A stretch of DNA of 36,051 bases, from positions 1-36,051 of the IMG/VR virus record IMGVR_UViG_3300023257_000065. One strand, 5' to 3'. A program made the position numbers and the translations under genes. Of the stretch, positions 18,802 through 27,280 are shown piece by piece; within the stretch, counting starts at the first letter, position 1; each line of letters starts with the position of its first letter. Source of the DNA: a virus. A model generated the notes under the pieces. The model was not told the DNA's origin. It did not search any database and worked only from the letters and a program-made list of their open reading frames with translations.

Positions 18802-19614
18802 ATGGAGTTACCTGAAATAACAGGGGTACAGATCGTACCAATCGAGGAGGACATCGGACCACTTAGGTTACTCGCCTATGGCCCGTCCGGTTGTGGTAAA
18901 ACTCATTTGATGGGAACGGTTGCAGAGGTTCCCGAGATGTGCCCAGCGTTGTTTATTGACTTTGACCGGGGTACTCGAACATTACGTCAGTTTGCTCAGA
19001 TGGGGGAGGTACATGTTATTCACGTCGACAACTACCAAGAGTGGCAGTTGTTGTCTAAGTACCTAAGAAGTGAGTCGTGTACGTACAAGACGGTGATCCT
19101 GGATGATCTGAATGAGCTGTACGACATCATGATGCGAGCGCGATTGAAGAGCCAGCTTGGAAAGGCCGGGCGTGAGCCGGGGATCCCGTGGCAGGAGGAT
19201 TGGATGCGCATCCACTATCAGATGCGGGCTCTCCTTCGGATGCTGCGTAGACAGCCGTACCACTTGCTGGCAACGACTTTGGAGGCTCTAAATGCTGACC
19301 AGCAGACCGAGATTATTCTGCGACAGCCGATGCTACCTGGGAAGCTTGCGGGAGAGGTAGGTAAGTACTTTGACTATGTCTTGTACCTCTCTGTTCGGGG
19401 GGCAAGACACACTGCGAGTACTCAACTGAAGGCTCGACTAGTTGCAAAGGCGCGGGGGAAGCTTCCGGCGCTGATAGCAGGCCCGCACATGGGTCCTATT
19501 CTTAGTGCCGACAGAGAGGGTGCCCCGGAATTCGAGACCATTGAGGAGTCCGACTCCGAGGGAGGTGACGATGAAGAGGTAGCAACGGAAGTGCAAACGT
19601 TGATTGATGACTAA
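18802..19614 (+). CDS. P-loop ATPase, Sak4/RecA-like recombination protein
   Basis: 270 residues from ATG 18802; GTG 18799 is in frame but the spacing behind GGAGG favours the ATG. Walker A is 'AYGPSGCGKTHLMG' near residue 30, Walker B 'TVILDDLNELY' near 95. The length and the ending in a flexible acidic tail match phage Sak4-type (RecA-core) ATPases, which pair with a nuclease and an SSB for single-strand annealing or strand exchange. Those neighbours are present here. An unrelated phage NTP-binding role is possible. Confidence 0.78.
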   Translation: MELPEITGVQIVPIEEDIGPLRLLAYGPSGCGKTHLMGTVAEVPEMCPALFIDFDRGTRTLRQFAQMGEVHVIHVDNYQEWQLLSKYLRSESCTYKTVILDDLNELYDIMMRARLKSQLGKAGREPGIPWQEDWMRIHYQMRALLRMLRRQPYHLLATTLEALNADQQTEIILRQPMLPGKLAGEVGKYFDYVLYLSVRGARHTASTQLKARLVAKARGKLPALIAGPHMGPILSADREGAPEFETIEESDSEGGDDEEVATEVQTLIDD

Positions 19615-19644
19615 GACACAGAGGTATTAGTATAGGAGGCTAAA

Positions 19645-20136
19645 ATGCCAGAAGATTTCGACAACGTGGGGGGTATGGGTGGTGGGATCCTGGATCTGGA
19701 CTTCACCGGCGTCTCGGACGCTATGGAGGCGGTGCCGGTTGGGTTGTACCGGGCGCTGGTGCAGAAGGTGGAGAGCACCAAATCCAAAGCCGGAAATGCG
19801 ATGCTGGTTCTGACATTCAGCATCACGGAGCCCGATGAATTTGCCGGAAGCAAGTTATGGGATCGCCTCTCGCTCCTACCGCAGTCGCGGTGGGTGGTGA
19901 AGCGGTTCCTAAAAGCTACTGGGGTTTCTGAAGACGACCTTGAGGGGCCAATTCAGCTTGACCTTGACGACCTAGCAGGTGCAGAGGTCGTTGTTGAGGT
20001 TGAGCATCGTGTGTGGGAGGGAAATACGCGATCCGAGATCGCACGCTACCTCCCGAACAACACTCCTCTCTCTAGTGAGAGTGAAGACACCGCCGTTGAC
20101 TTCGCCGTCGAAGGCGACGACGACGAGTTGTTTTAG
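19645..20136 (+). CDS. SSB-like protein, DUF669 type
   Basis: 163 residues, ATG 19645 behind AGGAGG. 'VPVGLYRALVQKVESTKSKA', 'NAMLVLTFSITEPDEFAG' and 'VVKRFLKATGVSEDDL' follow the pattern of DUF669, a phage family thought to bind single-stranded DNA. The C-terminus is acidic and ends in 'DDDELF', as in SSB proteins that recruit partners through an acidic tip with a final Phe. It lies between the ATPase and the primase-helicase, fitting a role at the replication fork. Confidence 0.72.
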   Translation: MPEDFDNVGGMGGGILDLDFTGVSDAMEAVPVGLYRALVQKVESTKSKAGNAMLVLTFSITEPDEFAGSKLWDRLSLLPQSRWVVKRFLKATGVSEDDLEGPIQLDLDDLAGAEVVVEVEHRVWEGNTRSEIARYLPNNTPLSSESEDTAVDFAVEGDDDELF

Positions 20137-20160
20137 GAGAACTGCTTCTAACTGAATACT

Positions 20161-20243
20161 AAAGGGGGGAGGAGCCGCGCACCACATGTTGCATCGCGCT
20201 GTAGCTCACACACACATACACATAAGAGCTACCCTCCCCTTTC
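20161..20243 (+). promoter_or_regulatory. Structured leader of the primase-helicase gene
   Basis: AAAGGGGGGAGG (20161-20172) can pair with CCCTCCCCTTT ending at 20242, and GTAGCTC (20201-20207) pairs with GAGCTAC (20226-20232), enclosing a CA-repeat loop. The structure ends just before the GGAGG of the gene at 20257. The purine block looks like a decoy ribosome binding site. Confidence 0.4.
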
Positions 20244-20256
20244 CTTGGAGGTTGGC

Positions 20257-22797
20257 ATGGATCTACTCGACACTTTGTTTGAAGACCTCTCGTCGGAAGA
20301 GTGGATCGAGGTTCGTATTATCGACAGGGACCGAAAGAGTAAGCAGCTCTTCGTTCAGTCGGCCGCTAAAGTATATGAGATAGCGGGTAAGGTAGGAGAG
20401 AAGGCAAATGTATATTTCGGGGTAAGTGCCCGCCTAGGTAAGGATGGGCACAAGGAGTCCGTTGCACGGTGTCGGGCTGTATGGGCCGACATTGACGGGA
20501 AGAGCTTTCCTGGCGGCAAGGAGGATGCGCTTGCCGCAGTGGATTCCTTCGTCTTCGCCCCCTCGTTCGTAGTCGACAGTGGTAACGGGTTCCATGGGTA
20601 CTGGCTCCTCGTAGAGGACGCGAAACCTACAGACGCTGAAGACCTAATGAAGGAAATCGGGGCATGTGTTAACGGAGACAGTACCTGGGACGCTTCAAGG
20701 GTACTTAGAGTACCAGGGTCCTTTAACGTTAAGGGGAATGTACCCATTCCATGCGTGCTTGTTCAGTCGCGCCCCGACCTGAAGTACAACCTCGATGACC
20801 TAGCTGCTGGTTGTAAGCTTGATGGTAGTACAGTACAACGCATTGTCACGGGAAGCTCTGAGGGCTACACGTCGAGGAGCGAGCGTGATTGGGCTGTTAC
20901 TACTGCCCTGGTGAGTAAGGGAGTCTCGGACCTTGGAGTCCGACAGATATTTGAGGAACGCGCAATCGGAGACAAGTTCTCCGAGGAGGGAGGAGACCGA
21001 TACCTTTCGCGAACGGTAAAGCAGGCTTCAAAGCGGCTAACACCTACGGCGATCAGTATCCTAACGGAGCAAGAAGATTGCTACTATGTAGATACGGCAA
21101 AGGGGATACGTCAGGTATCAACGTTTAGGATTGACCCGCATCGTCTGCTACACGGCGACGTACAGGATGCAATTATGGGCGACATCATCGCAGAAGGATT
21201 AGTATGGAAAGATGTCATACTGCCGAAGGCGGCGTTTAACAAGCGCGACGCACTACTGAGACACCTAACCTCGGTGGAATGGCAGTGGACAGGAACCGAC
21301 GATCATGTTAGGCTCCTACTTCCTTTTCTGGTTCACAAGCTGCGTGCACTCAGCGATCCCATGCCGAGTGCGAGAGCTGTCGGAGTGCTCGGACGGCACG
21401 AGGACTACTGGGTTACTCCCCAGGGAACGTTCTCGGCGACCAAAGAGTACCCACAGCAAGAAGCCCCAATCCTTTTCATGTCGATGAAGCGCACAGCTCT
21501 CCCGGTGCAATACGACCGGGCTGGCGACGATGCTCTAGCTGAGTTCTTAGGTGCGTTGTTTCCAACGCTACTCGAGATAAACGACCCGGAAGTAATATGG
21601 CCTATACTTAGCTGGTATATGGCCACGCCGTACAAGGTGTTGCTAAACAGCGCAGGGGTCTCGTTTCCTACCCTGAACGTGTACGGTACTAGGGGTTCAG
21701 GAAAGACGACAACGTTAACTAGGGTCATGCAGCCGTTACTAGGGTACACAAAGCCCTTCTCCCATGACTGTTCGACTACACCGTTTGTGCTGCTGAGTCT
21801 GCTTAGCTCCACGAACTCCATCCCGATCTCGTTTAGTGAGTTCCGCAGGTCTGGGATGCGTGAGGCTGATTACACAAAGTTACTCAGGTACGTACTCTTA
21901 GCGTACGACGCTGGATATGACGCGAGGGGTCGACCTGACCAGACAACTACAGAGTACCAACTGAGTGCTCCGTTTACCCTTGATGGAGAAGACGCACTAT
22001 CAGATGCTGCAGCTCAGGAGAGGTCAGTAATCATAAACCTCCGGCCAGAGACGGTGAAGGAGAATGGTACCTGTTGGACCGCGTACAACAAGCTAGTGAC
22101 TCTGCCTCTGGGAATGTTCGCGGGACATTATATACGTTACACCCTTTCGCATTCGGAGAGCTCGATTGTGACTGAGTGGCAACGAATGTATGACCTAACC
22201 AAGGAGGCGTTTCCCGAATCTATACCGGACCGCGTTCGACGCAACATCGCAACTACGTGTCTCGGAACGTGGTCGCTTAAAGGGTTCCTAGCACAACACG
22301 GTCTCGACGTAGTAGACCTAGACGCGGCTTTTGTAAGGTCGGTCTTTGGACCCTCTATCGGGGACATCATCAACCTTACGACTGGCAGAACTATGATCCT
22401 AGTCGACGAGCTGATTGAAGACGTAATCAACATTGTAGCTGCTCCCGACGTTCGTGTCCCTTTTACTTACAAGTATGACAGTCAGCGGAACGTACTATGG
22501 TTCCACATGACTACGGTGTTGAATTGGTGGCACCGCAAACGACGAACCGAAGGTAGGGCGTCACTAGACTCAGCTGCAGTTAAGCGGCAGCTCGCAGAAA
22601 GGAGTGTGCATACTTTTGTAGGGCCCGGTCAGTACGTTGTGGGTCGTAAGTCCGTTGCCCTGTCCGGAGCCGTTCGCTGGATGTACGGAATCGACATCGC
22701 AGTAGCGTGTGACGCCGGTCTGGACATTCCCGACCAGGTGGCGGATGCTACAATAGTAGTATATGGAAAAGGAGAATCCGATGCAAGAATTAGCTAA
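20257..22797 (+). CDS. Primase-helicase (PrimPol-type primase with P-loop helicase domain)
   Basis: 846 residues from ATG 20257 (GGAGG upstream); TTG 20245 is in frame but unlikely. The N-terminal primase domain of archaeo-eukaryotic type shows the catalytic 'VWADIDGKSF' (DxD near 77-79), 'DSGNGFHGYW' with the conserved His near 113, and 'WDASRVLRVPGSFN' near 143. The C-terminal half has Walker A 'YGTRGSGKTTTL' near 476 and an ATPase core with 'LNVYGT' and 'SIPISFSEF', similar to superfamily-3/DUF927-like helicases. It should prime and unwind phage DNA for the polymerase at 27280. Its end overlaps queC by 17 bases. Confidence 0.85.
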   Translation: MDLLDTLFEDLSSEEWIEVRIIDRDRKSKQLFVQSAAKVYEIAGKVGEKANVYFGVSARLGKDGHKESVARCRAVWADIDGKSFPGGKEDALAAVDSFVFAPSFVVDSGNGFHGYWLLVEDAKPTDAEDLMKEIGACVNGDSTWDASRVLRVPGSFNVKGNVPIPCVLVQSRPDLKYNLDDLAAGCKLDGSTVQRIVTGSSEGYTSRSERDWAVTTALVSKGVSDLGVRQIFEERAIGDKFSEEGGDRYLSRTVKQASKRLTPTAISILTEQEDCYYVDTAKGIRQVSTFRIDPHRLLHGDVQDAIMGDIIAEGLVWKDVILPKAAFNKRDALLRHLTSVEWQWTGTDDHVRLLLPFLVHKLRALSDPMPSARAVGVLGRHEDYWVTPQGTFSATKEYPQQEAPILFMSMKRTALPVQYDRAGDDALAEFLGALFPTLLEINDPEVIWPILSWYMATPYKVLLNSAGVSFPTLNVYGTRGSGKTTTLTRVMQPLLGYTKPFSHDCSTTPFVLLSLLSSTNSIPISFSEFRRSGMREADYTKLLRYVLLAYDAGYDARGRPDQTTTEYQLSAPFTLDGEDALSDAAAQERSVIINLRPETVKENGTCWTAYNKLVTLPLGMFAGHYIRYTLSHSESSIVTEWQRMYDLTKEAFPESIPDRVRRNIATTCLGTWSLKGFLAQHGLDVVDLDAAFVRSVFGPSIGDIINLTTGRTMILVDELIEDVINIVAAPDVRVPFTYKYDSQRNVLWFHMTTVLNWWHRKRRTEGRASLDSAAVKRQLAERSVHTFVGPGQYVVGRKSVALSGAVRWMYGIDIAVACDAGLDIPDQVADATIVVYGKGESDARIS

Positions 22798-23494
22798 CAC
22801 TCCGCAGAAGGCTGTTGTAATACTAAGTGGAGGCCTAGACTCGACAACGGTCTTGTCGCTAGGCATGCGGGGCCTTATACTAGATGCTAGCGGACCCGCT
22901 ACCCCTTGTGCCGCGGTATCATTCCGGTACGGACAGCGCCACGAGAAGGAGGTGGAACACGCTGAACAGATTGCGACGTACTGGAACGTACCGTTCTTTG
23001 CGTATGATATCCCTAGAGTTGCCACGTCGCATCTGACACTTCCCGGTACTGACCTAGATCAGAAGCTTTCTGACTACGTCGCGGTGAGACCACTGTCGTG
23101 GCATCCACATCGTAACGCACTCATGATCATCTTGGCTGCTCAGCTGGCTTACCGTAGAGGTACAAACATCGTCATGGGTGGATGGCATCAGGATGACAAT
23201 GCATACCCTGACTGTACGTATCCCTTCCTCCGAGCGATGGAGGATATGCTGCGTGTCAGCGGTGACGATGACGGATTTCGAGTTCTCTCGCCGTTGCTAC
23301 ACATGAAGAAGGTTGAGATCGTCAAGGCCGCAATACGATCGAATGCCCCAATTGAGCTTACATGGTCATGTTACAAAGGAGGTGAGAAACAGTGCGGTAC
23401 GTGTGGAACCTGTAAGCAACGAAAGTTAGCGTTTAAGGAGGCCGGCGTGCCAGACCCTGTACCCTATGCCGACCCAACAGTGTACGACGACTAG
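22781..23494 (+). CDS. queC: QueC, 7-cyano-7-deazaguanine synthase
   Basis: 237 residues from ATG 22781, six bases behind AAGGAG and inside the end of the primase gene; the ATG at 22763 has no such site. QueC turns CDG into ADG and then preQ0 using ATP and ammonia. The ATP pyrophosphatase loop 'VILSGGLDSTTVLSLG' is at about residue 12. 'SFRYGQRHEKEVEHA' and 'RNALMIILAA' follow the family. The zinc-binding Cys set is 'SCYKGGEKQCGTCGTC' near 195-211, then 'KLAFKEAGVPDPVPY'. All key motifs are present, so it should be active. First gene of the deazaguanine run. Confidence 0.95.
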   Translation: MQELANTPQKAVVILSGGLDSTTVLSLGMRGLILDASGPATPCAAVSFRYGQRHEKEVEHAEQIATYWNVPFFAYDIPRVATSHLTLPGTDLDQKLSDYVAVRPLSWHPHRNALMIILAAQLAYRRGTNIVMGGWHQDDNAYPDCTYPFLRAMEDMLRVSGDDDGFRVLSPLLHMKKVEIVKAAIRSNAPIELTWSCYKGGEKQCGTCGTCKQRKLAFKEAGVPDPVPYADPTVYDD

Positions 23495-23503
23495 GAGGGT
23501 AAC

Positions 23504-24157
23504 ATGGAACAGAAGGAACTGCGGAAGGTTTTCGGAATTGCAATCCTGCTAACAGGTCTGTACTTTATGTGCGGTCTGATAGCAAACGTAACCGCGGCAA
23601 AGATGTTCACGGCGTTCGGGCTAGTGATGCCGGCAGGCACACTTGTCTTCGCCGTCACGTTTACACTCCGTGACAGCATCCAACGAGTGCTCGGCAAGCG
23701 TGTTGCACAGCTTGTGATTCTAATAGGAGCACTCCTAAACTTACTGATGGTACTGTACTTTCAACTTACGATTGGTTTACATCCTGCCAGTTTCTGGCCG
23801 TACCAGGGTGCCTACGCGACGATACTGGGAGCAGTACCACGTATTGTAGCTGCGTCGATCGTTGCGATGATTATAAGCGAGTTAATAGATACAGAGGTGT
23901 ATAGTATCTGGGTACAGAAGATCGACCCAGATAGAAAGTACCTTTGGACAAGAGTCATCGCATCGAATGCTGTCTCGGTGCCGATCGACTCGGTAGTGTT
24001 TCAGGTGATAGCGTTCGCCGGGGTATTTCCACTCGCGGGGATGATAGCAGCGATATGGGGCCAGACATTGTTCAAGTACGCAGTGACAATCGTATCCGTT
24101 CCATTGATCTACGTCACGCCCAACATCAAGAAGCCCATCACGGGTGAGGAGGTATAA
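23504..24157 (+). CDS. yhhQ: YhhQ/VUT-family queuosine-precursor transporter
   Basis: 217 residues, ATG 23504 behind AGGAGGG. About six membrane segments. 'LIANVTAAKMFTAFG', 'LVFAVTFTLRDSIQRVLG' and 'SNAVSVPIDSVVFQVIAF' agree with the YhhQ (VUT) family, which brings preQ0 and preQ1 into cells. It stands directly between queC and the rest of the synthesis genes, so the phage has both uptake and synthesis of the precursor. Inner-membrane location is expected. Confidence 0.85.
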   Translation: MEQKELRKVFGIAILLTGLYFMCGLIANVTAAKMFTAFGLVMPAGTLVFAVTFTLRDSIQRVLGKRVAQLVILIGALLNLLMVLYFQLTIGLHPASFWPYQGAYATILGAVPRIVAASIVAMIISELIDTEVYSIWVQKIDPDRKYLWTRVIASNAVSVPIDSVVFQVIAFAGVFPLAGMIAAIWGQTLFKYAVTIVSVPLIYVTPNIKKPITGEEV

Positions 24158-24159
24158 AC

Positions 24160-24618
24160 GTGCAAACGCCTATCGAAAGGGGTGCAATGGCGGACAGCTC
24201 TCAAGAGTTTGTGGGAGCGCTGGAGGCTGTAGTTGCCGATCTGCAAGCGATGTACGAAAGTAAGGGGGATGACTACGACCAGCTCACCCCGGTATGGCAT
24301 CGCATGATGTTCGGCAACGTCTCATGGGCTCACGAGGTTGCAAAGAAGGCCGACAGACTCACGAGCCTCGTTATGGTTGAGCTGCATGGTAAGACGCCGA
24401 ACTTTGACTCACTCTCAGACAACGTTATGGACATTGCTGTATACGCAGTGATGTGGCTCGCGTTTATGCGAGTGTGTAAGCAGCAGGACCGCAACTCCGA
24501 AGATTCCGTGAAGCCTAGTGTATCCCAGATACGGGAGATGGCGAAGGGAGAGACTTCAGATCCTGAAGTGTCGCTGAAGCCCAGCGATGGAGTACGTAAG
24601 CTCTTCGGGAAGAAGTAG
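24160..24618 (+). CDS. Nucleotide-metabolism-like protein (DUF1599/Nmad1-like) in the deazaguanine operon
   Basis: 152 residues from GTG 24160 (GAGGAGG seven bases upstream); ATG 24187 behind AAAGGGG is also possible. The region 'MYESKGDDYDQLTPVWHRMM', 'VAKKADRLTSLVMVELHGK' and 'SDNVMDIAVYAVMWLAFMR' gives the helical pattern with acidic residues seen in DUF1599/Nmad1-like phage proteins, related in style to MazG-type pyrophosphohydrolases. These occur next to DNA-modification genes. The C-terminal 40 residues are polar and unstructured. Possible jobs are hydrolysing an unwanted nucleotide or working with the modified base. The family call is from memory of its pattern. Confidence 0.55.
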   Translation: MQTPIERGAMADSSQEFVGALEAVVADLQAMYESKGDDYDQLTPVWHRMMFGNVSWAHEVAKKADRLTSLVMVELHGKTPNFDSLSDNVMDIAVYAVMWLAFMRVCKQQDRNSEDSVKPSVSQIREMAKGETSDPEVSLKPSDGVRKLFGKK

Positions 24619-24736
24619 AACAAGGGAGGCCTTGTGCCTCCTTCGGCTGCGTCGAGCATTTTCACGAAAGAGGGGTCTAGACTGGGTGTTCGACGTAGTC
24701 GAAGGGTGCATACACCCTAGAGAGGAAGGTAGTAGA

Positions 24737-25096
24737 ATGATTGGCAAATTTAACAAGAAGTACATGCTCAGGAAGGTAGTGTGGATAAGTGCAGCACACC
24801 ACCTACGTTGGGTTAGCTCCCCGTGCTCGGAGGTGCACGGACACAATTGGAGGGTAACGGTAATCTGCGGCACTGACGAGCTCAACGACCGAGGAATGGT
24901 CGTCGACTTCTCGCTGATATCGGAGGTCGTAAAGAAGTACGACCATACAGACCTAAACACTCAGCTAGAGCAACCAACTGCCGAGATGCTCGCTAACCGC
25001 CTAGGCGCAGAGATTCCAAAGTGCCTTGCTGTAGGAGTACAAGAAACGGAGGGGAACGAGGTATGGTGGATCAACCCACTCCCAGGCATAGCATAA
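24737..25096 (+). CDS. queD: QueD, 6-carboxytetrahydropterin synthase
   Basis: 119 residues from ATG 24737 behind GGAAGG. QueD converts dihydroneopterin triphosphate to CPH4. The zinc His of 'SAAHHLRW', the catalytic Cys and zinc His pair in 'SPCSEVHGHNWRV', 'GMVVDFSLI', the 'DHTDLN' triad part, 'QPTAEMLANRL' and a late Glu in 'VQETEGNE' are all in place. Length is normal. 118 non-coding bases with a GGAGGC/GCCTCC hairpin (24625-24641) separate it from the gene before. Confidence 0.94.
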   Translation: MIGKFNKKYMLRKVVWISAAHHLRWVSSPCSEVHGHNWRVTVICGTDELNDRGMVVDFSLISEVVKKYDHTDLNTQLEQPTAEMLANRLGAEIPKCLAVGVQETEGNEVWWINPLPGIA

Positions 25097-25362
25097 CCAA
25101 AACGGTAGAGGGAATTCTGTGGGAGGTTATTCTACACTACTACCCAACTGACTCGCAAGCTATGAGCCGCCGTGTACTAGTCTTTGCTGAGACTGCAGAA
25201 TGTGCTATCCGGCTTGCTAGGGACTATGACCGGGGACTCGAGGATTTCAGAGTAGAACGTAGGGACCTCGTACCCGAGTACCGAGACGAAGTCTGTAGCG
25301 TCAAAGCGATTGGTGATTACGTTCAGATCGCGAAGGAGGGTATTACACAGCATGGTACCTAA
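25063..25362 (+). CDS. Unknown protein inside the deazaguanine operon
   Basis: 99 residues from ATG 25063, which lies in the end of queD (34-base overlap) behind a purine run. Its end overlaps the queE start by 11 bases. 'WEVILHYYPTDSQAMSRRVL', 'VFAETAECAIRLARDYDRG' and 'YRDEVCSVKAIGDYVQIAK' suggest an alpha-beta fold of the size of small adaptor or regulatory proteins. No catalytic motif or family is recognised. The tight overlaps on both sides suggest that it works with the neighbouring enzymes. Confidence 0.6.
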   Translation: MVDQPTPRHSITKTVEGILWEVILHYYPTDSQAMSRRVLVFAETAECAIRLARDYDRGLEDFRVERRDLVPEYRDEVCSVKAIGDYVQIAKEGITQHGT

Positions 25363-25957
25363 ACCCGGATACGACATAAACGAGATCTTCTACTCTATTC
25401 AGGGTGAAGGTCACTGGACAGGGCGGCCGGCGATCTTTGTAAGGTTCGCAGGGTGCAATCTCCACTGTGAATGGTGCGATACCGACTTCTCCCTGCAGTA
25501 CGAACTTGAACTTGACAAGTTACTGCTCAAGATCAAACATACGGCACAGTGCACTAATGTAATCCTAACCGGCGGGGAACCCACTCTCCAAGACCTTGGA
25601 CCTTTGGTAGAGGGACTGCGGAAGGCCCGTTTCTGGGTTGCCATCGAAACCAATGGCATCTGCTGGGAGCGCATACCTAAGGAGATTGACTGGGTGACGA
25701 TGTCACCGAAGGAGTTAGGCAAAGTTTACATCTGCGACGAGCTGAAGCTTATATACACCGGCGAGGAGGATCTAGCTAAGTACCACGCGGTCGGTCGCCA
25801 AGCGTGGTTGCACGGCGAGCAAGTGCAGGCTCTGCACTTCCTGCAGCCGTGTGAGCGAGATGGTGTAATGAACATTGAAGAGACCGTACAGAAAGTAAAG
25901 GAGAATCCAACATGGCATCTAAGCTTACAAACACACAAGTTGATCGGGCTACAATAG
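25352..25957 (+). CDS. queE: QueE, 7-carboxy-7-deazaguanine synthase
   Basis: 201 residues from ATG 25352. This radical-SAM enzyme converts CPH4 to CDG. The motif 'FAGCNLHCEWCDTDFS' carries the CX3CX2C set for the 4Fe-4S cluster. 'EIFYSIQGEGHWTGRPAIFV' is the family N-terminus. 'VILTGGEPTLQD' and 'VAIETNGI' are SAM-binding elements, and 'TMSPKEL' follows. A standard full-length enzyme. Its last 46 bases overlap folE. Confidence 0.95.
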   Translation: MVPKPGYDINEIFYSIQGEGHWTGRPAIFVRFAGCNLHCEWCDTDFSLQYELELDKLLLKIKHTAQCTNVILTGGEPTLQDLGPLVEGLRKARFWVAIETNGICWERIPKEIDWVTMSPKELGKVYICDELKLIYTGEEDLAKYHAVGRQAWLHGEQVQALHFLQPCERDGVMNIEETVQKVKENPTWHLSLQTHKLIGLQ

Positions 25958-26484
25958 CTCTAGCAGTCCGACGGGTCCTCGCAGCAATCGGAGAGGACCC
26001 AGAACGCGAGGGTCTCGTAGGTACTCCGCACCGAGTAGCAAAGTTCTGGTCGGAGTTTATTGACTATAAGGATGACAACCTAGATACTTCTTTTACGTCG
26101 GTCCGAGCCGACCAAATGGTTGTCATCCGGAACATCCGGGGGTGGTCGTTGTGTGAACATCATCTACTTCCGTTTTCGTTTACCGCGGCTGTTGGGTACA
26201 TTGCAGAAGAGAAGATCCTCGGGGCATCCAAGCTCGTAAGAGTCGTACAACTCTATGCGCACCAACTACAGATTCAAGAACGACTAGTGGAGCAGATTGC
26301 AACCCATGTACAGCATCTTGCAGGTGCCGACGACGTGGCAGTATGTATGGTGGGTCAGCACACCTGTATGCAGATGCGGGGGGTGCTGTCTGAAGACTCC
26401 GAGATGATCACACAAGCCCTACGCGGCCGATTTCTCTCTAAGCCCGAAGTCCGTCAGGAGTTCATGCAACTACTAGCCCTATAG
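25912..26484 (+). CDS. folE: FolE, GTP cyclohydrolase I
   Basis: 190 residues. GTP cyclohydrolase I makes dihydroneopterin triphosphate, the first step of the pathway. 'GEDPEREGLVGTPHRVAKFW' is the family signature at the N-terminus. 'SLCEHHLLPF' (zinc Cys and catalytic His), 'GASKLVRVVQLYAHQLQIQE' and 'QHTCMQMRG' with the second zinc Cys complete the active site. The ATG at 25912 lies within queE and is preceded by AAAGGAG. Confidence 0.96.
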   Translation: MASKLTNTQVDRATIALAVRRVLAAIGEDPEREGLVGTPHRVAKFWSEFIDYKDDNLDTSFTSVRADQMVVIRNIRGWSLCEHHLLPFSFTAAVGYIAEEKILGASKLVRVVQLYAHQLQIQERLVEQIATHVQHLAGADDVAVCMVGQHTCMQMRGVLSEDSEMITQALRGRFLSKPEVRQEFMQLLAL

Positions 26485-26500
26485 AAAGGAGAACAAAAAG

Positions 26501-27280
26501 ATGAAGCTATCGATTATTGCACCGCCCAAGCTACACCATTACGAGGCGATTACGGATTTCCATCTTCTCCCCGTGCATCACCTATTTGAAGCCGGGATGA
26601 GGCTGTTCTACCGGGAACTAAGAGACCGCGGCGACTACATCATTCTGGATAACGGGGTAACAGAGAGGGGTACTCCCTGCGGAGTTAATGTTCTTGCGGA
26701 GTACGCGCTTACCGTTGGGGCTCAGGAGATTGTGTTGCCGGACGTCTTTGACGATGGTCCAGCAACTGTGGACTCTACGTTCACTGCTCTTGAGGAGTTC
26801 AAGAAACTCTCAACCAGACCTCTGGATGTTAAGCTGATGGCTGTTGTGCATGGTAGCACCGAGGCCGAATGGACTCAGGTGTACAACACCTTTGTTGCAT
26901 GTGATGACATCGACGTAATTGGGTTCCCGAAAGTGATGACGCGAACCTTTGGGAGTAGATTCCTGCAGCTCCGAACCATGTTCCAGACGGAAGTAGTACA
27001 ACGGTCGATGTACAAGGAGTATCACCTACTCGGGGTATGGGCCAGTCCAAGTGAGGTTCCGAACTACAAGCGGTACTTCCCCTGGATCAGGAGCATCGAT
27101 ACCTCACTGCCAGTAATGTCCGGGGTATTCGGAGAGGACATCTCTATCAGCGACCACTTTGGTACATTCAGGAAGCACCAACTCGATGAGGGCCTCACAG
27201 TAGACCCCAACCCAGAGGCCACGCTACGAAACATTGCAGCGTTCCTCAAATGGACAGAGCATGCACAGGGAGTAGGGTAA
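26501..27280 (+). CDS. dpdA: DpdA-like DNA guanine transglycosylase
   Basis: 259 residues from ATG 26501 (AGAAAGGAG upstream). Phage DpdA proteins are distant relatives of tRNA-guanine transglycosylase and swap guanine in DNA for a 7-deazaguanine. 'YIILDNGVTERG', 'IVLPDVFDDG', 'VKLMAVVHGSTEAEW', 'DVIGFPKVMTRTF', 'YHLLGVWASPSE' and 'IRSIDTSLP' follow the order of motifs along the TIM barrel of this group. There is no tRNA-type zinc site. Placed directly behind folE-queE-queD-queC, its role as the inserting enzyme is well supported. Which base it inserts cannot be read. The next gene starts on its stop codon. Confidence 0.82.
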   Translation: MKLSIIAPPKLHHYEAITDFHLLPVHHLFEAGMRLFYRELRDRGDYIILDNGVTERGTPCGVNVLAEYALTVGAQEIVLPDVFDDGPATVDSTFTALEEFKKLSTRPLDVKLMAVVHGSTEAEWTQVYNTFVACDDIDVIGFPKVMTRTFGSRFLQLRTMFQTEVVQRSMYKEYHLLGVWASPSEVPNYKRYFPWIRSIDTSLPVMSGVFGEDISISDHFGTFRKHQLDEGLTVDPNPEATLRNIAAFLKWTEHAQGVG

